Positions 6,818 to 14,406 of a stretch of DNA of 25,182 bases are shown here, piece by piece. A program made the translations under genes and the position numbers. The notes under the pieces were generated by a model. It had not been told where the DNA came from, did not search any database, and saw nothing but the letters and a program-made list of their open reading frames with translations. This DNA is from RGIG1959 sp045604545 (GTDB taxonomy: Bacteria > Bacillota > Clostridia > Oscillospirales > Acutalibacteraceae). How positions within the stretch are numbered: the first letter of the stretch is position 1; each line of letters opens with the position of its first letter. The stretch spans positions 1-25,182 of the forward strand of contig JAZUOG010000012.1 of NCBI GenBank assembly GCA_045604545.1. Direction: 5' to 3'.

Positions 6818-8155
6818 ATGAAACTCAACACCAGGCAAACCGTTCTCATCGGCTTTGCGTTTTTGTCCATCTCGGCGTTCTGGCAGATGTATGATGCGCT
6901 GGTGCCGCTGATCCTGTCGGGCACATTCGGCATCGGTGAAAGCCGTTCGGGCTTCATCATGGCGGCGGACAATGTGCTGGCGCTGTTTTTGTTGCCGCTG
7001 TTCGGTGCGCTGTCCGACCGCACCAACACCCGCATCGGTCGCCGCAAGCCGTTCATTCTCGGCGGCACACTCGCGGCGGTGGCACTCATGCTGCTCATTC
7101 CGTCGATTGCCAATTCCTACGCCGCCTCCCCCTCCCCCGTCAAAACCGTGATGTTCATCGCGGGACTGGGACTCTTGCTCATCGCGATGGGTACCTACCG
7201 CAGTCCGGCGGTCGCGCTCATGCCCGATGCGACGCCGAAGCCCCTTCGCAGTAAAGGCAACGCGATCATCAATCTGATGGGTGCTGTGGGCGGTGTGCTG
7301 TTCCTGCTCACCAACACCGTTCTCGATCCCGGCGGCGATGTCAAGTCGGACGAGCCCGTCCATGTCAACTATTTCCCCGTGTTCTGCGTGGTGGCGGGCA
7401 TCATGCTTGTCGCGCTGTTGGTGGTGATGGTCTTCGTCAACGAGCCGAAGCTCGCCGCGGAATGCGCAGAGTATGAAAAGGCGCACCCCGAAGAACAGCT
7501 CACCGAGAAGACCGCCGACGGCAAGGAGATCATTCCGAAGCCCGTCAAAAAGAGCCTCATCTTCATGCTGATGTCGGTGGCACTGTGGTTCATCGGCTAC
7601 AACGCGGTGACGACGTGGTTCACCTCGTTCGCCCGTGACCAGTGGGGCACAAGCTCCGGACAAGCGACGCTCTGTCTCACCATCGCCACCGTCGGCGCGA
7701 TCGCGAGCTATATCCCCGTGGGCATCATTTCCTCCCGTGTCGGCAGAAAGAAAACCATCCTATTCGGCGTTCTGCTGTTGTCGGGCGGCTTTTTGACCGC
7801 GTTCCTGTACACCCTGCTTGCGGGCGCGTTCCACCCGCTTCTGTTTGTGCTGTTCGTGCTCATCGGTGTGGCATGGGCGTCCATCAACGTCAACTCGCTC
7901 CCGATGGTCATCGAGATGTGCTCGGGCTACGATGTCGGCAAGTTCACGGGACTCTATTACACCTTCAGCATGTCCGCACAGATCATCACCCCCATTCTGT
8001 CGGGTGCGTTGTATGAACATATCGGTCCGCAAAGCCTGTTTTTGTATGCGGGTCTCACGGCGGGACTGGCGCTTTTGACCATGTGGTTTGTGCGTCACGG
8101 CGACAACAAGCCCACCGTCAAAGCCGGCCTTGAAGCATTTGATGTTGAGGATTAA
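6818..8155 (+). CDS. MFS transporter, GPH/SLC45-like sugar symporter type
   Basis: A 445-residue inner-membrane carrier with about 12 hydrophobic segments. The conserved loop between helices 2 and 3 is LFGALSDRTNTRIGRRKPFILGG (62-84), the form seen in the GPH and SLC45/sucrose-symporter branch of the major facilitator superfamily. The equivalent loop in the second half is SSRVGRKK. Substrate is probably a sugar or glycoside; this is family inference only. AGGAGGAA stands 5 nt before the ATG at 6818. No separate promoter is obvious, and a terminator hairpin ends just before the ribosome site, so expression may depend on readthrough from galE. The stop is 3 nt before the next start. Confidence 0.82.
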   Translation: MKLNTRQTVLIGFAFLSISAFWQMYDALVPLILSGTFGIGESRSGFIMAADNVLALFLLPLFGALSDRTNTRIGRRKPFILGGTLAAVALMLLIPSIANSYAASPSPVKTVMFIAGLGLLLIAMGTYRSPAVALMPDATPKPLRSKGNAIINLMGAVGGVLFLLTNTVLDPGGDVKSDEPVHVNYFPVFCVVAGIMLVALLVVMVFVNEPKLAAECAEYEKAHPEEQLTEKTADGKEIIPKPVKKSLIFMLMSVALWFIGYNAVTTWFTSFARDQWGTSSGQATLCLTIATVGAIASYIPVGIISSRVGRKKTILFGVLLLSGGFLTAFLYTLLAGAFHPLLFVLFVLIGVAWASINVNSLPMVIEMCSGYDVGKFTGLYYTFSMSAQIITPILSGALYEHIGPQSLFLYAGLTAGLALLTMWFVRHGDNKPTVKAGLEAFDVED

Positions 8156-8158
8156 ATC

Positions 8159-8959
8159 ATGATGATTGTGGGAATTATCGCGGCGGTTTTGCTTGTTTTC
8201 GCCGCTGTATATCTGTTCGCGCTCAAGGGCAGCGGACGACAAGACGCGATGCGTCCGTTTTACAACTTCGGGTATGCTCATCGCGGACTGCACGGAAGCG
8301 GCGTACCTGAAAACAGCCGCAAAGCCTTCGCACTTGCCGCCGCTCACGGCTTCGGCGCAGAGCTGGACGTGCATCTCACGGCAGACGGTCATCTCGCCGT
8401 TGTTCACGACAACACACTGACGCGTGTGGCGGGCGATGACCGCCGCGTGTGCGAAATGACGAGAGACGCGCTTGCCGCTGTCACACTCGAAGGTACAACC
8501 GAAACCGTGCCGATGCTTGAGGAGATATTGCCGCTGTTTGAAAAGACGCCGCTCATCATCGAGCTGAAAGCGGAACGCGGCAACCACGCGGCACTGTGCG
8601 AAGCGGTGTGCCGTATGCTTGACGGTCACAAGGGAGCGTTCGTCATCGAGAGCTTCGATCCCCGTTGTCTCTTGTGGCTCAAAAAGCACCGCCCCGATAT
8701 CCTGCGCGGACAACTGGCACAGAACTTTTTCAAGGGCAACGATGTGGCATGGCCGCTGAAATGTGTGCTGACCTCGCTGATGCTCAACCTCGCCACCCGC
8801 CCCGATTTTGTCGCGTATAACCGCGACCACAGGTCTGACATACCGTTTCGTCTCTACCGCTCGTTGTGGAAGGGCGCCATCGCCTGGTGGACGGTGCGCG
8901 GCAAGGACGCCATTGCCGACGCCCAAAAAGACGAAGCCATGATCATTTTTGAAATGTAA
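8159..8959 (+). CDS. Membrane-anchored glycerophosphodiester phosphodiesterase
   Basis: A 266-residue protein with one N-terminal hydrophobic helix (3-23) and a GDPD TIM-barrel domain. The family's catalytic and metal ligands are present: His41-Arg in AHRG, Glu51 in PENS, Glu68 and Asp70 in AELDVHLTADG, His83 in VVHDNTLTR, and Glu135/Lys137 in IIELKAE. It should hydrolyse glycerophosphodiesters to glycerol-3-phosphate and an alcohol, probably at the outer face of the membrane. The ATG at 8159 uses a GAGG inside the end of the MFS gene, so the two genes are translationally coupled. The pairing suggests the carrier may import a product, which is inference. Confidence 0.87.
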   Translation: MMIVGIIAAVLLVFAAVYLFALKGSGRQDAMRPFYNFGYAHRGLHGSGVPENSRKAFALAAAHGFGAELDVHLTADGHLAVVHDNTLTRVAGDDRRVCEMTRDALAAVTLEGTTETVPMLEEILPLFEKTPLIIELKAERGNHAALCEAVCRMLDGHKGAFVIESFDPRCLLWLKKHRPDILRGQLAQNFFKGNDVAWPLKCVLTSLMLNLATRPDFVAYNRDHRSDIPFRLYRSLWKGAIAWWTVRGKDAIADAQKDEAMIIFEM

Positions 8960-8969
8960 CGATACACGC

Positions 8970-9002
8970 AAAAAGAGGAATGCCGACAGCATTCCTCTTT
9001 TT
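8970..9002 (+). terminator. Bidirectional terminator between GDPD and TIR genes
   Basis: The perfect 14-bp stem AAAAAGAGGAATGC / GCATTCCTCTTTTT has a 5-nt loop CGACA. It lies 10 nt after the GDPD stop and 18 nt beyond the end of the minus-strand TIR gene, serving both. Confidence 0.92.
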
Positions 9003-9020
9003 CTATTCTGCGGTTTTGCT

Positions 9021-12000
9021 TCAGTCAATACCATATGCGGCGCGTTGCTCATCGGACAGCTCAAAATCGCCGAGCTGTTCTTTGCCGACGGCGAGCAGTT
9101 CGTCGACGGTGTAGATCGGGAACGCCTTGAGACCGTCAGCGGCGGTACAGATCAACGCTTTGCCGTCGGTATAGTACATGACAAAATCCGACATGCTTGC
9201 GTGACAGTTCCAGCTGTCAAGATCGATGATGTTACCGTAGCCGCACGCATTGACGACCAGCTTGTTGTCGCTTGTGACATACCAGCCGACCGGACCGCCG
9301 CCGAGCAGGTTGTTGACAAACGTATCGTACACGTCCAGCATCGTGCGGGACAACAATGTGCCCGTTTTGTCAAAGCGATGCACCGCGCCGTCGTCGCACA
9401 ACGCCAGCAGCTCGTCGCCGAGGCAATACAGCGCACCCGCGACCGCCTGTGTCTCGATGCGGCGATGCGGCTCACGGCCGTCACGGCTCACCAGGATCTC
9501 TTTGCCGATCGCCATCGCCGTCTCGCCGCTCGGCAAAAACGCAAACGCGGGCTTGGACGTCGCCCCTTGTGCGACAAGGCGCACCGCCCCTGTCACCGTG
9601 TCCGCTTCCAACAGCGTGCCCGAATCCAGCCAGACCCAGAAGGTGCTGTCGTGAGCGGCGGCAATTTCCGCTTTCCAATAGTCCTCTTGTTCCAGCATCT
9701 CCTTGTCGATTCTCGCGACCACCGTCACGGTGTCGTCGTTCGGCGACCAGCACAGCAGTTTCAGACTGCCGTCGCTCTTCTTGAGGTAGTACACACGCTC
9801 CTGCATCATGAACGCACTGCCCGCCATCGATTCATAGCCTTCGGCTTGCGGGTCATCGGGGAGCTTCGTCGTGACCGCTTCACCCGTTGCCGTATCAAAC
9901 ACCGTCAGCGCGTTGTCATAGTTCGAGATCGACCACAGCTTTGTGCCGTCGTCAGTGAACCGCAGTTGATGACACGCCTGCTCGACCTGCCACAGCATCT
10001 TTTGCTGTTTGAGATCAAACAAATACACGCCTTTGTAACTGCCGCCCGCCAACAGATCGCCGTGAGCGGTCTGCACGGAAATGTAGCTTCCGTCAACGGG
10101 AACCGTCCACAGGGCTTCTCCCGTCACGGTGCGATACGCCGTCACATGGGACTCCAGCTGTCCGAGGGTGAAGAAGTCGCCGCCGAACACGCACGCCTGT
10201 CTCAAAGCGCTGTCGGTGATCTGTTTCTCATAGCACATATTTTCGTACATATACACACAGCGGTAGCCGTCCTGCAACATCGCCACGGCAAGCTGCTCGC
10301 CGATTTCAATGTCGAGAATGCCGCTTCCCGCCTGACAATGCGCCACACGCTCGCCGCTCTGAAGATCGTGAACCTGAAGCACGTTGCCTGCCGCGCACAG
10401 CACGCGGTTGCTCTGAGGGATCTGCTTCATCAGATGGAAGCCCGTGTAGGTATAAAACGGCATGTCGGTTTTCCACAATGTCGCGCCGTTTTTCACGTCC
10501 AAGCACACAATCTCATAGCGTCCGGTTTCGGTGAGACGGCTGTCTCCCATGAAGCCCGCCTGCATACCGGTGCCGTCGTTGACCATCACCAGCAGTTTGC
10601 CGTCCGCCGTCTGATAGGCATGGGACGGGAACGCCGTTTTTTCGGCCATCACGGTTTGCTTGCCGGTTGCGGGATCCACCGAGAACAGGATATACTCGTC
10701 CGTGGCATCCGAACACATCAGCGTAACGGGCATATCAACGGGATATTCGTCCGCCGGAAATGTCGAGAATTGAAAGCCGTCCTTGACCGGTGCGACGGCG
10801 ATCGGCTCACGGGTCATGGCACCGTCGACGGTGTTGAAAAACACGAGTTCGTCATTCAGCGTGATCGCCGCCACCGTATTGCCGTCGGACAGCATCGCCA
10901 TGTCGCGGCAATTTGCCGCCTCCCACAAGCGCTCTCCCTGCGGAGAACAGCAGTACAGGATATCGGTGTCGCCGTCAAAGAATACGATGGTATCCTGCGC
11001 CGTGGTCAACGCCGAGGTAACGACCGTTTCCGTACGGATCGTACCGAGTTGTGTCATGGAAGCGGTGTCCCATGCGGTCATGATCTGCCGCTTATCAAAC
11101 ATATACAGCACCTTGCCCGACGCGGTCAGCCAGAAATCTCTCACCGCCACATTCGCATCGAGATCCAGCACGCCGACAGCCGCCACGTCCTCATTGACAC
11201 CGTAAACGCCGAGCGTATCGGTGAGCGCCGCTTCCGCTTCGGGAACATAGGGACGTTCGTTGCCGTCGGACGGCAGTGCCGCCATGGCAAGCGCAATGGC
11301 GGTGAGGCGGTCGCCCTGTGCCAGTCGTTCCTCGGCGGCGGTCGCCAGATGCATCGATTGATTTTTCAGTGCCGTGTTCAGGTTTTCCTGAATACGGATA
11401 TTGGCATCGCGAATGGTGAGCGTGGTGTACACAAAATACGCCGTCAGACACAGTGACGCGACAAGTGCCGCACTGAACACGGCGACAAGGCGTTTCATGC
11501 GATACTGACGCTGGCGCTGACGCAGTTCGTCATAAGGACAACCGAGCAACGCCGCCGCCAGCCGGGGGAGCTCCTCGTTTTTCGCCTTGCGGCGAGGAAG
11601 TCGCCAATCGCAGGACAGCGGCTCACGGTCCACCACCGTCACGTCACCCGTGACAGGGTCGACCTTTTCGTCGTGGAGCAGGATCTCGGGGATCACCTCA
11701 TACGGTTCACCGCCCGCGAGCACCGTCAGCACCTTGCCGCGGTCATGGGTCTGCAAAAACATCTCGATCTCGCGTTGCACCCACACGGATTCCTTGGTGT
11801 GCACCGAGCAGATCACGACGAGATAATCGGAATTTTTCAGTGCCGCGGCAATGTCGTCGGACAGGTTACTGCTCGCGGGCAGTTCTTCCTTGTCGCGGAA
11901 CAGACGGAAAGGCCCCTCGTTCTGTTTGCGAAGGGCTTTGGGAATGCGGAAATGCTCCAGCGAGCGGTGAATGTCCGTCGCCACACGAATATCGTCGGGA

Positions 12001-12041
12001 TGATGACGATAGGAAATAAAGGCGTTGTAATGTCGTTCCAT
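9021..12041 (-). CDS. TIR domain - transmembrane - beta-propeller protein
   Basis: A 1006-residue protein. Residues 1-170 are a TIR domain: YNAFISYRHHPDD (strand A), LFRDKEELPAS (BB-loop region) and SVWVQREIEMF, whose Glu91 matches the catalytic glutamate position of NAD-hydrolysing TIRs. A basic segment (RQRQYRMKR) precedes one membrane helix (about 184-206), so the TIR should be cytoplasmic. After it comes a helical linker (NQSMHLATAAEERLAQGDRLTAIALAMAALP) of the kind that precedes WD40 propellers in bacterial signalling proteins. Residues about 285-980 form many degenerate four-strand blades (DTATGEAV, DVKNGATLW, DLQSGERV), likely a PQQ/WD40-like propeller outside the cell. The second ATG (12041) is chosen because GAGGAGG is 9 nt upstream; the first (12047) is too close. 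Enzymatic activity and ligand are not known. Confidence 0.85.
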   Translation of the reverse strand: MERHYNAFISYRHHPDDIRVATDIHRSLEHFRIPKALRKQNEGPFRLFRDKEELPASSNLSDDIAAALKNSDYLVVICSVHTKESVWVQREIEMFLQTHDRGKVLTVLAGGEPYEVIPEILLHDEKVDPVTGDVTVVDREPLSCDWRLPRRKAKNEELPRLAAALLGCPYDELRQRQRQYRMKRLVAVFSAALVASLCLTAYFVYTTLTIRDANIRIQENLNTALKNQSMHLATAAEERLAQGDRLTAIALAMAALPSDGNERPYVPEAEAALTDTLGVYGVNEDVAAVGVLDLDANVAVRDFWLTASGKVLYMFDKRQIMTAWDTASMTQLGTIRTETVVTSALTTAQDTIVFFDGDTDILYCCSPQGERLWEAANCRDMAMLSDGNTVAAITLNDELVFFNTVDGAMTREPIAVAPVKDGFQFSTFPADEYPVDMPVTLMCSDATDEYILFSVDPATGKQTVMAEKTAFPSHAYQTADGKLLVMVNDGTGMQAGFMGDSRLTETGRYEIVCLDVKNGATLWKTDMPFYTYTGFHLMKQIPQSNRVLCAAGNVLQVHDLQSGERVAHCQAGSGILDIEIGEQLAVAMLQDGYRCVYMYENMCYEKQITDSALRQACVFGGDFFTLGQLESHVTAYRTVTGEALWTVPVDGSYISVQTAHGDLLAGGSYKGVYLFDLKQQKMLWQVEQACHQLRFTDDGTKLWSISNYDNALTVFDTATGEAVTTKLPDDPQAEGYESMAGSAFMMQERVYYLKKSDGSLKLLCWSPNDDTVTVVARIDKEMLEQEDYWKAEIAAAHDSTFWVWLDSGTLLEADTVTGAVRLVAQGATSKPAFAFLPSGETAMAIGKEILVSRDGREPHRRIETQAVAGALYCLGDELLALCDDGAVHRFDKTGTLLSRTMLDVYDTFVNNLLGGGPVGWYVTSDNKLVVNACGYGNIIDLDSWNCHASMSDFVMYYTDGKALICTAADGLKAFPIYTVDELLAVGKEQLGDFELSDEQRAAYGID

Positions 12042-12072
12042 AACCATTGCCTCCTCGGCTGTAATCGCTGTC

Positions 12073-12101
12073 ATTGTAGCATATTTGTCGAAAAATGTAA
12101 A
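12073..12101 (-). promoter_or_regulatory. TIR gene promoter with an embedded Spo0A box
   Basis: On the minus strand TTTACA (12101-12096), a 17-nt spacer and TACAAT (12078-12073). The spacer carries TTTGTCGAA (plus-strand reading, 12084-12092), a perfect match to the Bacillus 0A-box core TGTCGAA. The 15-mer CATATTTGTCGAAAA (12080-12094) recurs at 13646-13660. A box between -35 and -10 would favour repression by Spo0A~P. Confidence 0.7.
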
Positions 12102-12110
12102 TGGGGAAAG

Positions 12111-12142
12111 AAAAGCGGCGCAAAAGCCATGCTTCTGCGCCG
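12111..12142 (-). terminator. Terminator of the zinc-ribbon protein gene
   Basis: On the minus strand a GC-rich stem CGGCGCA / TGCGCCG, extended by AAGC/GCTT across one mismatch with a 3-nt loop, is followed by CTTTTCTTT. It lies 25 nt beyond the stop codon and just upstream of the TIR gene promoter, so the two genes are separate transcription units. Confidence 0.78.
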
Positions 12143-12166
12143 AAAGGAGCATCGATATTTCTCCGC

Positions 12167-13618
12167 TTATCGGTCAAATTCCGTTCCGCACATCGGGCAA
12201 AAACGAGCGTCATCGGGACGTTTTTCGCCGCAATTCTGACAATATCTGTGCCGGACGGTTTCGTCGGGCAACACGGGTTCGTGTCCGACGGCTTGCTCGG
12301 GTGACGTTTCCTGCGGCGGTTTCTTTTTACCGGACAACAACACGATTATCGCAACAGCAATGCCCGCAACCATCAACACTGCCGCCACAACAGCAAGAAT
12401 CGTTTTTAAAGATGATCCTTGGTTTTCGTCGGTGGCATCCGTCACCGCTGTTGTGACACAGGCTGTAAGAGCTGTTGTCGGCGCGGTGGTGCGTACCGTC
12501 GTGCGGGCGGTACTTGTCGGTGTCGGCACAGATATGACAGGGTATTCCACGCTGCGAATGAGCTTCTCAAAATCGGAGAACAACTCATGGTCGCGGCTTG
12601 AACCAAACTGGAACAAGAACATCCATCCGTTATAAACGCGGATAGCTCCTGTCACTTTCACAGGAACCCCCAATACGTCTTGCTCTAATTCATACATGAA
12701 ATATTCCAGGCCGTTATAGGTAGCAACAGACACCTTGTCTTCCGTCACTCCGAACATTTCCGCAACATCGGCTTTGGAGAGCATACGGTTATCGACCTGA
12801 GCACGTGTCGTCCCGATTTTCTCTTCAGCGGGAAACAGCGTCCACGCATCCTGACTGCCATACGTCACGAAGCACGTAGTATCTTTTTTGGAAACAAATT
12901 TGACATCGTTCACGACAAATTCGGTCGTCGGTTCTTCCTGATGCCAGCCGGCAGGAACGGTAAACGATACCTCCGCCTCCGCATCGGAATATACAAACGG
13001 CTCCGTTTCTTCCGCTGTCGCCATGCCGTCAAAGCGCACATTGTCCACAAATTCCTCGATAAAGGCTTCCTGCTCCCGGGAGATCCCGCCTTCATAACTC
13101 CACAGCGTGAAATTGATCGCCATATTGTCAAAAATGGTGTAGTATTGCAAACGGTGCTGCTCTTCCGATTCCGTGATATACCGAATCTTGACAAATTTCA
13201 TCTGCGGATGATCATGCATCTCATAATCCAGTAAACGGGTGCCGAAAGACGTATACTCTTCATCAATCGCTTCGCAGATCATGTTGATCATGTCATCGCT
13301 CAGATCGTTCATACTCTTAATGGTGTTCGGCGTCATTGTCGTGACGATCTCTTCGCTGACAGGGATCGACTTGGGAAAAACGTTAAGATAGGTATAACTG
13401 CTTTCCATCACATTCAGCAATTCTTCCTTTGTCATGCCCGCAAGCGCCAGAAACGGGTGGTCGTCTTCAACGTCCCTTGTCAAATAATAGCAGTCGTCGG
13501 GAATCGTCACCTCCAGCTTCAGTTCAGGAAGACGGAGGGTCTGCTCCGCAGATGCGGCGGCGGGAATAAGCGTCAGCAACATCAGTACTGCCGCCATCAT
13601 TGACCATACTTTTTTCAT
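12167..13618 (-). CDS. Signal-peptide, double sensor-like domain, TM and zinc-ribbon protein
   Basis: A 483-residue type I membrane protein. Residues 1-24 are a signal peptide (ends AAASA). The exported part has two similar halves, each opening with a TIPDDCYYL / TVPAGWHQE motif and ending in an FxxxFVDNVRF / FSDFEKLIRSV helix, resembling tandem PsbP-like domains. A Thr/Pro/Ala-rich linker (about 360-395, TTAPTTALT) precedes one membrane helix (about 405-429) and a KKK stop-transfer. The cytoplasmic tail ends in a zinc ribbon, CQNCG-x8-CPMCG, Cys460/463/474/477. The start ATG at 13618 follows GAGGTG by 6 nt. The family is not one I can name, and its function is unknown. Its promoter shares a 15-mer with the TIR gene next to it, suggesting a joint role. 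Confidence 0.82.
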   Translation of the reverse strand: MKKVWSMMAAVLMLLTLIPAAASAEQTLRLPELKLEVTIPDDCYYLTRDVEDDHPFLALAGMTKEELLNVMESSYTYLNVFPKSIPVSEEIVTTMTPNTIKSMNDLSDDMINMICEAIDEEYTSFGTRLLDYEMHDHPQMKFVKIRYITESEEQHRLQYYTIFDNMAINFTLWSYEGGISREQEAFIEEFVDNVRFDGMATAEETEPFVYSDAEAEVSFTVPAGWHQEEPTTEFVVNDVKFVSKKDTTCFVTYGSQDAWTLFPAEEKIGTTRAQVDNRMLSKADVAEMFGVTEDKVSVATYNGLEYFMYELEQDVLGVPVKVTGAIRVYNGWMFLFQFGSSRDHELFSDFEKLIRSVEYPVISVPTPTSTARTTVRTTAPTTALTACVTTAVTDATDENQGSSLKTILAVVAAVLMVAGIAVAIIVLLSGKKKPPQETSPEQAVGHEPVLPDETVRHRYCQNCGEKRPDDARFCPMCGTEFDR

Positions 13619-13633
13619 GATCATCACCTCGTC

Positions 13634-13666
13634 ACCATTCTACCACATATTTGTCGAAAAGTGCAA
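13634..13666 (-). promoter_or_regulatory. Zinc-ribbon gene promoter with an embedded Spo0A box
   Basis: On the minus strand TTGCAC, an 18-nt spacer and TAGAAT, with TTTGTCGAA (plus reading, 13650-13658) inside the spacer. CATATTTGTCGAAAA at 13646-13660 is identical to 12080-12094. The -10 lies so close to the start codon that the predicted leader is only about 15 nt, with the ribosome site at its very 5' end. Confidence 0.6.
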
Positions 13667-13680
13667 CAAAAAAAGGTTGT

Positions 13681-14022
13681 TCATGCGTCGTCCGTCTGCG
13701 GCTCGACGGACGGAGCGAGTCCCGCGACATCGGACACGGGCAGGCTGAAGATGATGCCCTGTGCCTTCTTCTGCATGCCCATCTGTTTATACAGGGCGTG
13801 GAGGATCTGATCGCGGACATCCTTTTCCACGACCGTCATCAGGATCTCCTTTTCCGCGTGCACCGAGATGCCGAAAAAGCTCGCCTCCTGCTCACGCGCC
13901 ACGCCGCGACCCGTGAGAATGGTGCCGCCGCGGGCACCGTTTTCGCGCGCCACATCCATGACGTCCTCCGCAAAGCCCGCGTTCACAATGGCAAAAATCA
14001 CTTCATGGTTGTTCGTCGTCAT
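13681..14022 (-). CDS. P-II-like regulatory protein, second of a pair
   Basis: A 113-residue small regulator of the P-II/P-II-like (ferredoxin-like, trimeric) type. Typical elements are an N-terminal strand HEVIFAIVNAGF, the helix AEDVMDVARENGA, the GGTILTGRG turn (32-40), HAEKEILMTVVEKD and a C-terminal QGIIFSLPVSDVAG strand. The T-loop Tyr of canonical GlnB is not evident. The ATG at 14022 follows GGAGGA by 6 nt, and that site lies inside the end of the preceding gene, with only 2 nt between stop and start. Third gene of the DUF1538 operon, so it probably gates that membrane protein in response to a nucleotide or metabolite (inference). Confidence 0.78.
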   Translation of the reverse strand: MTTNNHEVIFAIVNAGFAEDVMDVARENGARGGTILTGRGVAREQEASFFGISVHAEKEILMTVVEKDVRDQILHALYKQMGMQKKAQGIIFSLPVSDVAGLAPSVEPQTDDA

Positions 14023-14024
14023 GG

Positions 14025-14393
14025 TCAATCCTCCCTACTCTGTTTGTTGTTGCTCAGGAACTGATACATATTCACACCGATGACTCCCGACAACGGAACG
14101 GCAAACGCCACACCCTTGCCGTTGCGGATCGTCTCGAATTTTTCCGTGAGACAGGTCATGATGGGATCCACCTGATCCTCCCGCACCACGCTCATCAGCA
14201 CCGCTTTGTGAATGTTGAGACCGAGCATATCGATGAGTTCGGATTGCGCCGTGCCCATGCCGCCGGTCGCCATCTGAAAATTCACGTCAAACTGGCTGAG
14301 CACGTCCAGATAAAACTCCGCCTTCGGGCGGTCGACAACGGTGATCACCAGCTTGAGCTTTTTGATCGCCGCTTCGTTGATAACATTCGCCAT
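14025..14393 (-). CDS. P-II-like regulatory protein, first of a pair
   Basis: A 122-residue P-II-like protein. LKLVITVVDRPKAEFYLDVL forms the first strand and helix, MATGGMGTAQSELIDMLGL (41-59) carries the glycine turn common to P-II relatives, and HKAVLMSVV plus KGVAFAVPLSGVIG form the later strands. It differs from the following gene enough (about 9 residues longer, different turn: GMGTA versus GRGVA) to suggest a heteromeric or dual-input pair rather than a recent duplicate. The ATG at 14393 has AAGGAGG upstream, which overlaps the TAA of the DUF1538 gene. No amtB, glnA or nif gene is near, so ammonium control is not implied. Confidence 0.78.
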   Translation of the reverse strand: MANVINEAAIKKLKLVITVVDRPKAEFYLDVLSQFDVNFQMATGGMGTAQSELIDMLGLNIHKAVLMSVVREDQVDPIMTCLTEKFETIRNGKGVAFAVPLSGVIGVNMYQFLSNNKQSRED

Positions 14394-14406
14394 GCCGTCC
14401 GCCTCC

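Noticed and set aside
8949..11456. 835-codon open frame on the plus strand opposite the TIR gene
   Set aside because: It is His/Arg/Ala-rich, has no ribosome site or domain sense, and starts inside the end of the GDPD gene. The minus strand has a clear TIR-TM-propeller protein. It is a GC-driven shadow frame.
13681..14393. Reading the P-II pair as GlnB/GlnK of an ammonium system
   Set aside because: No amtB or glutamine synthetase is near, and the T-loop Tyr signature is not visible. The partner is DUF1538.
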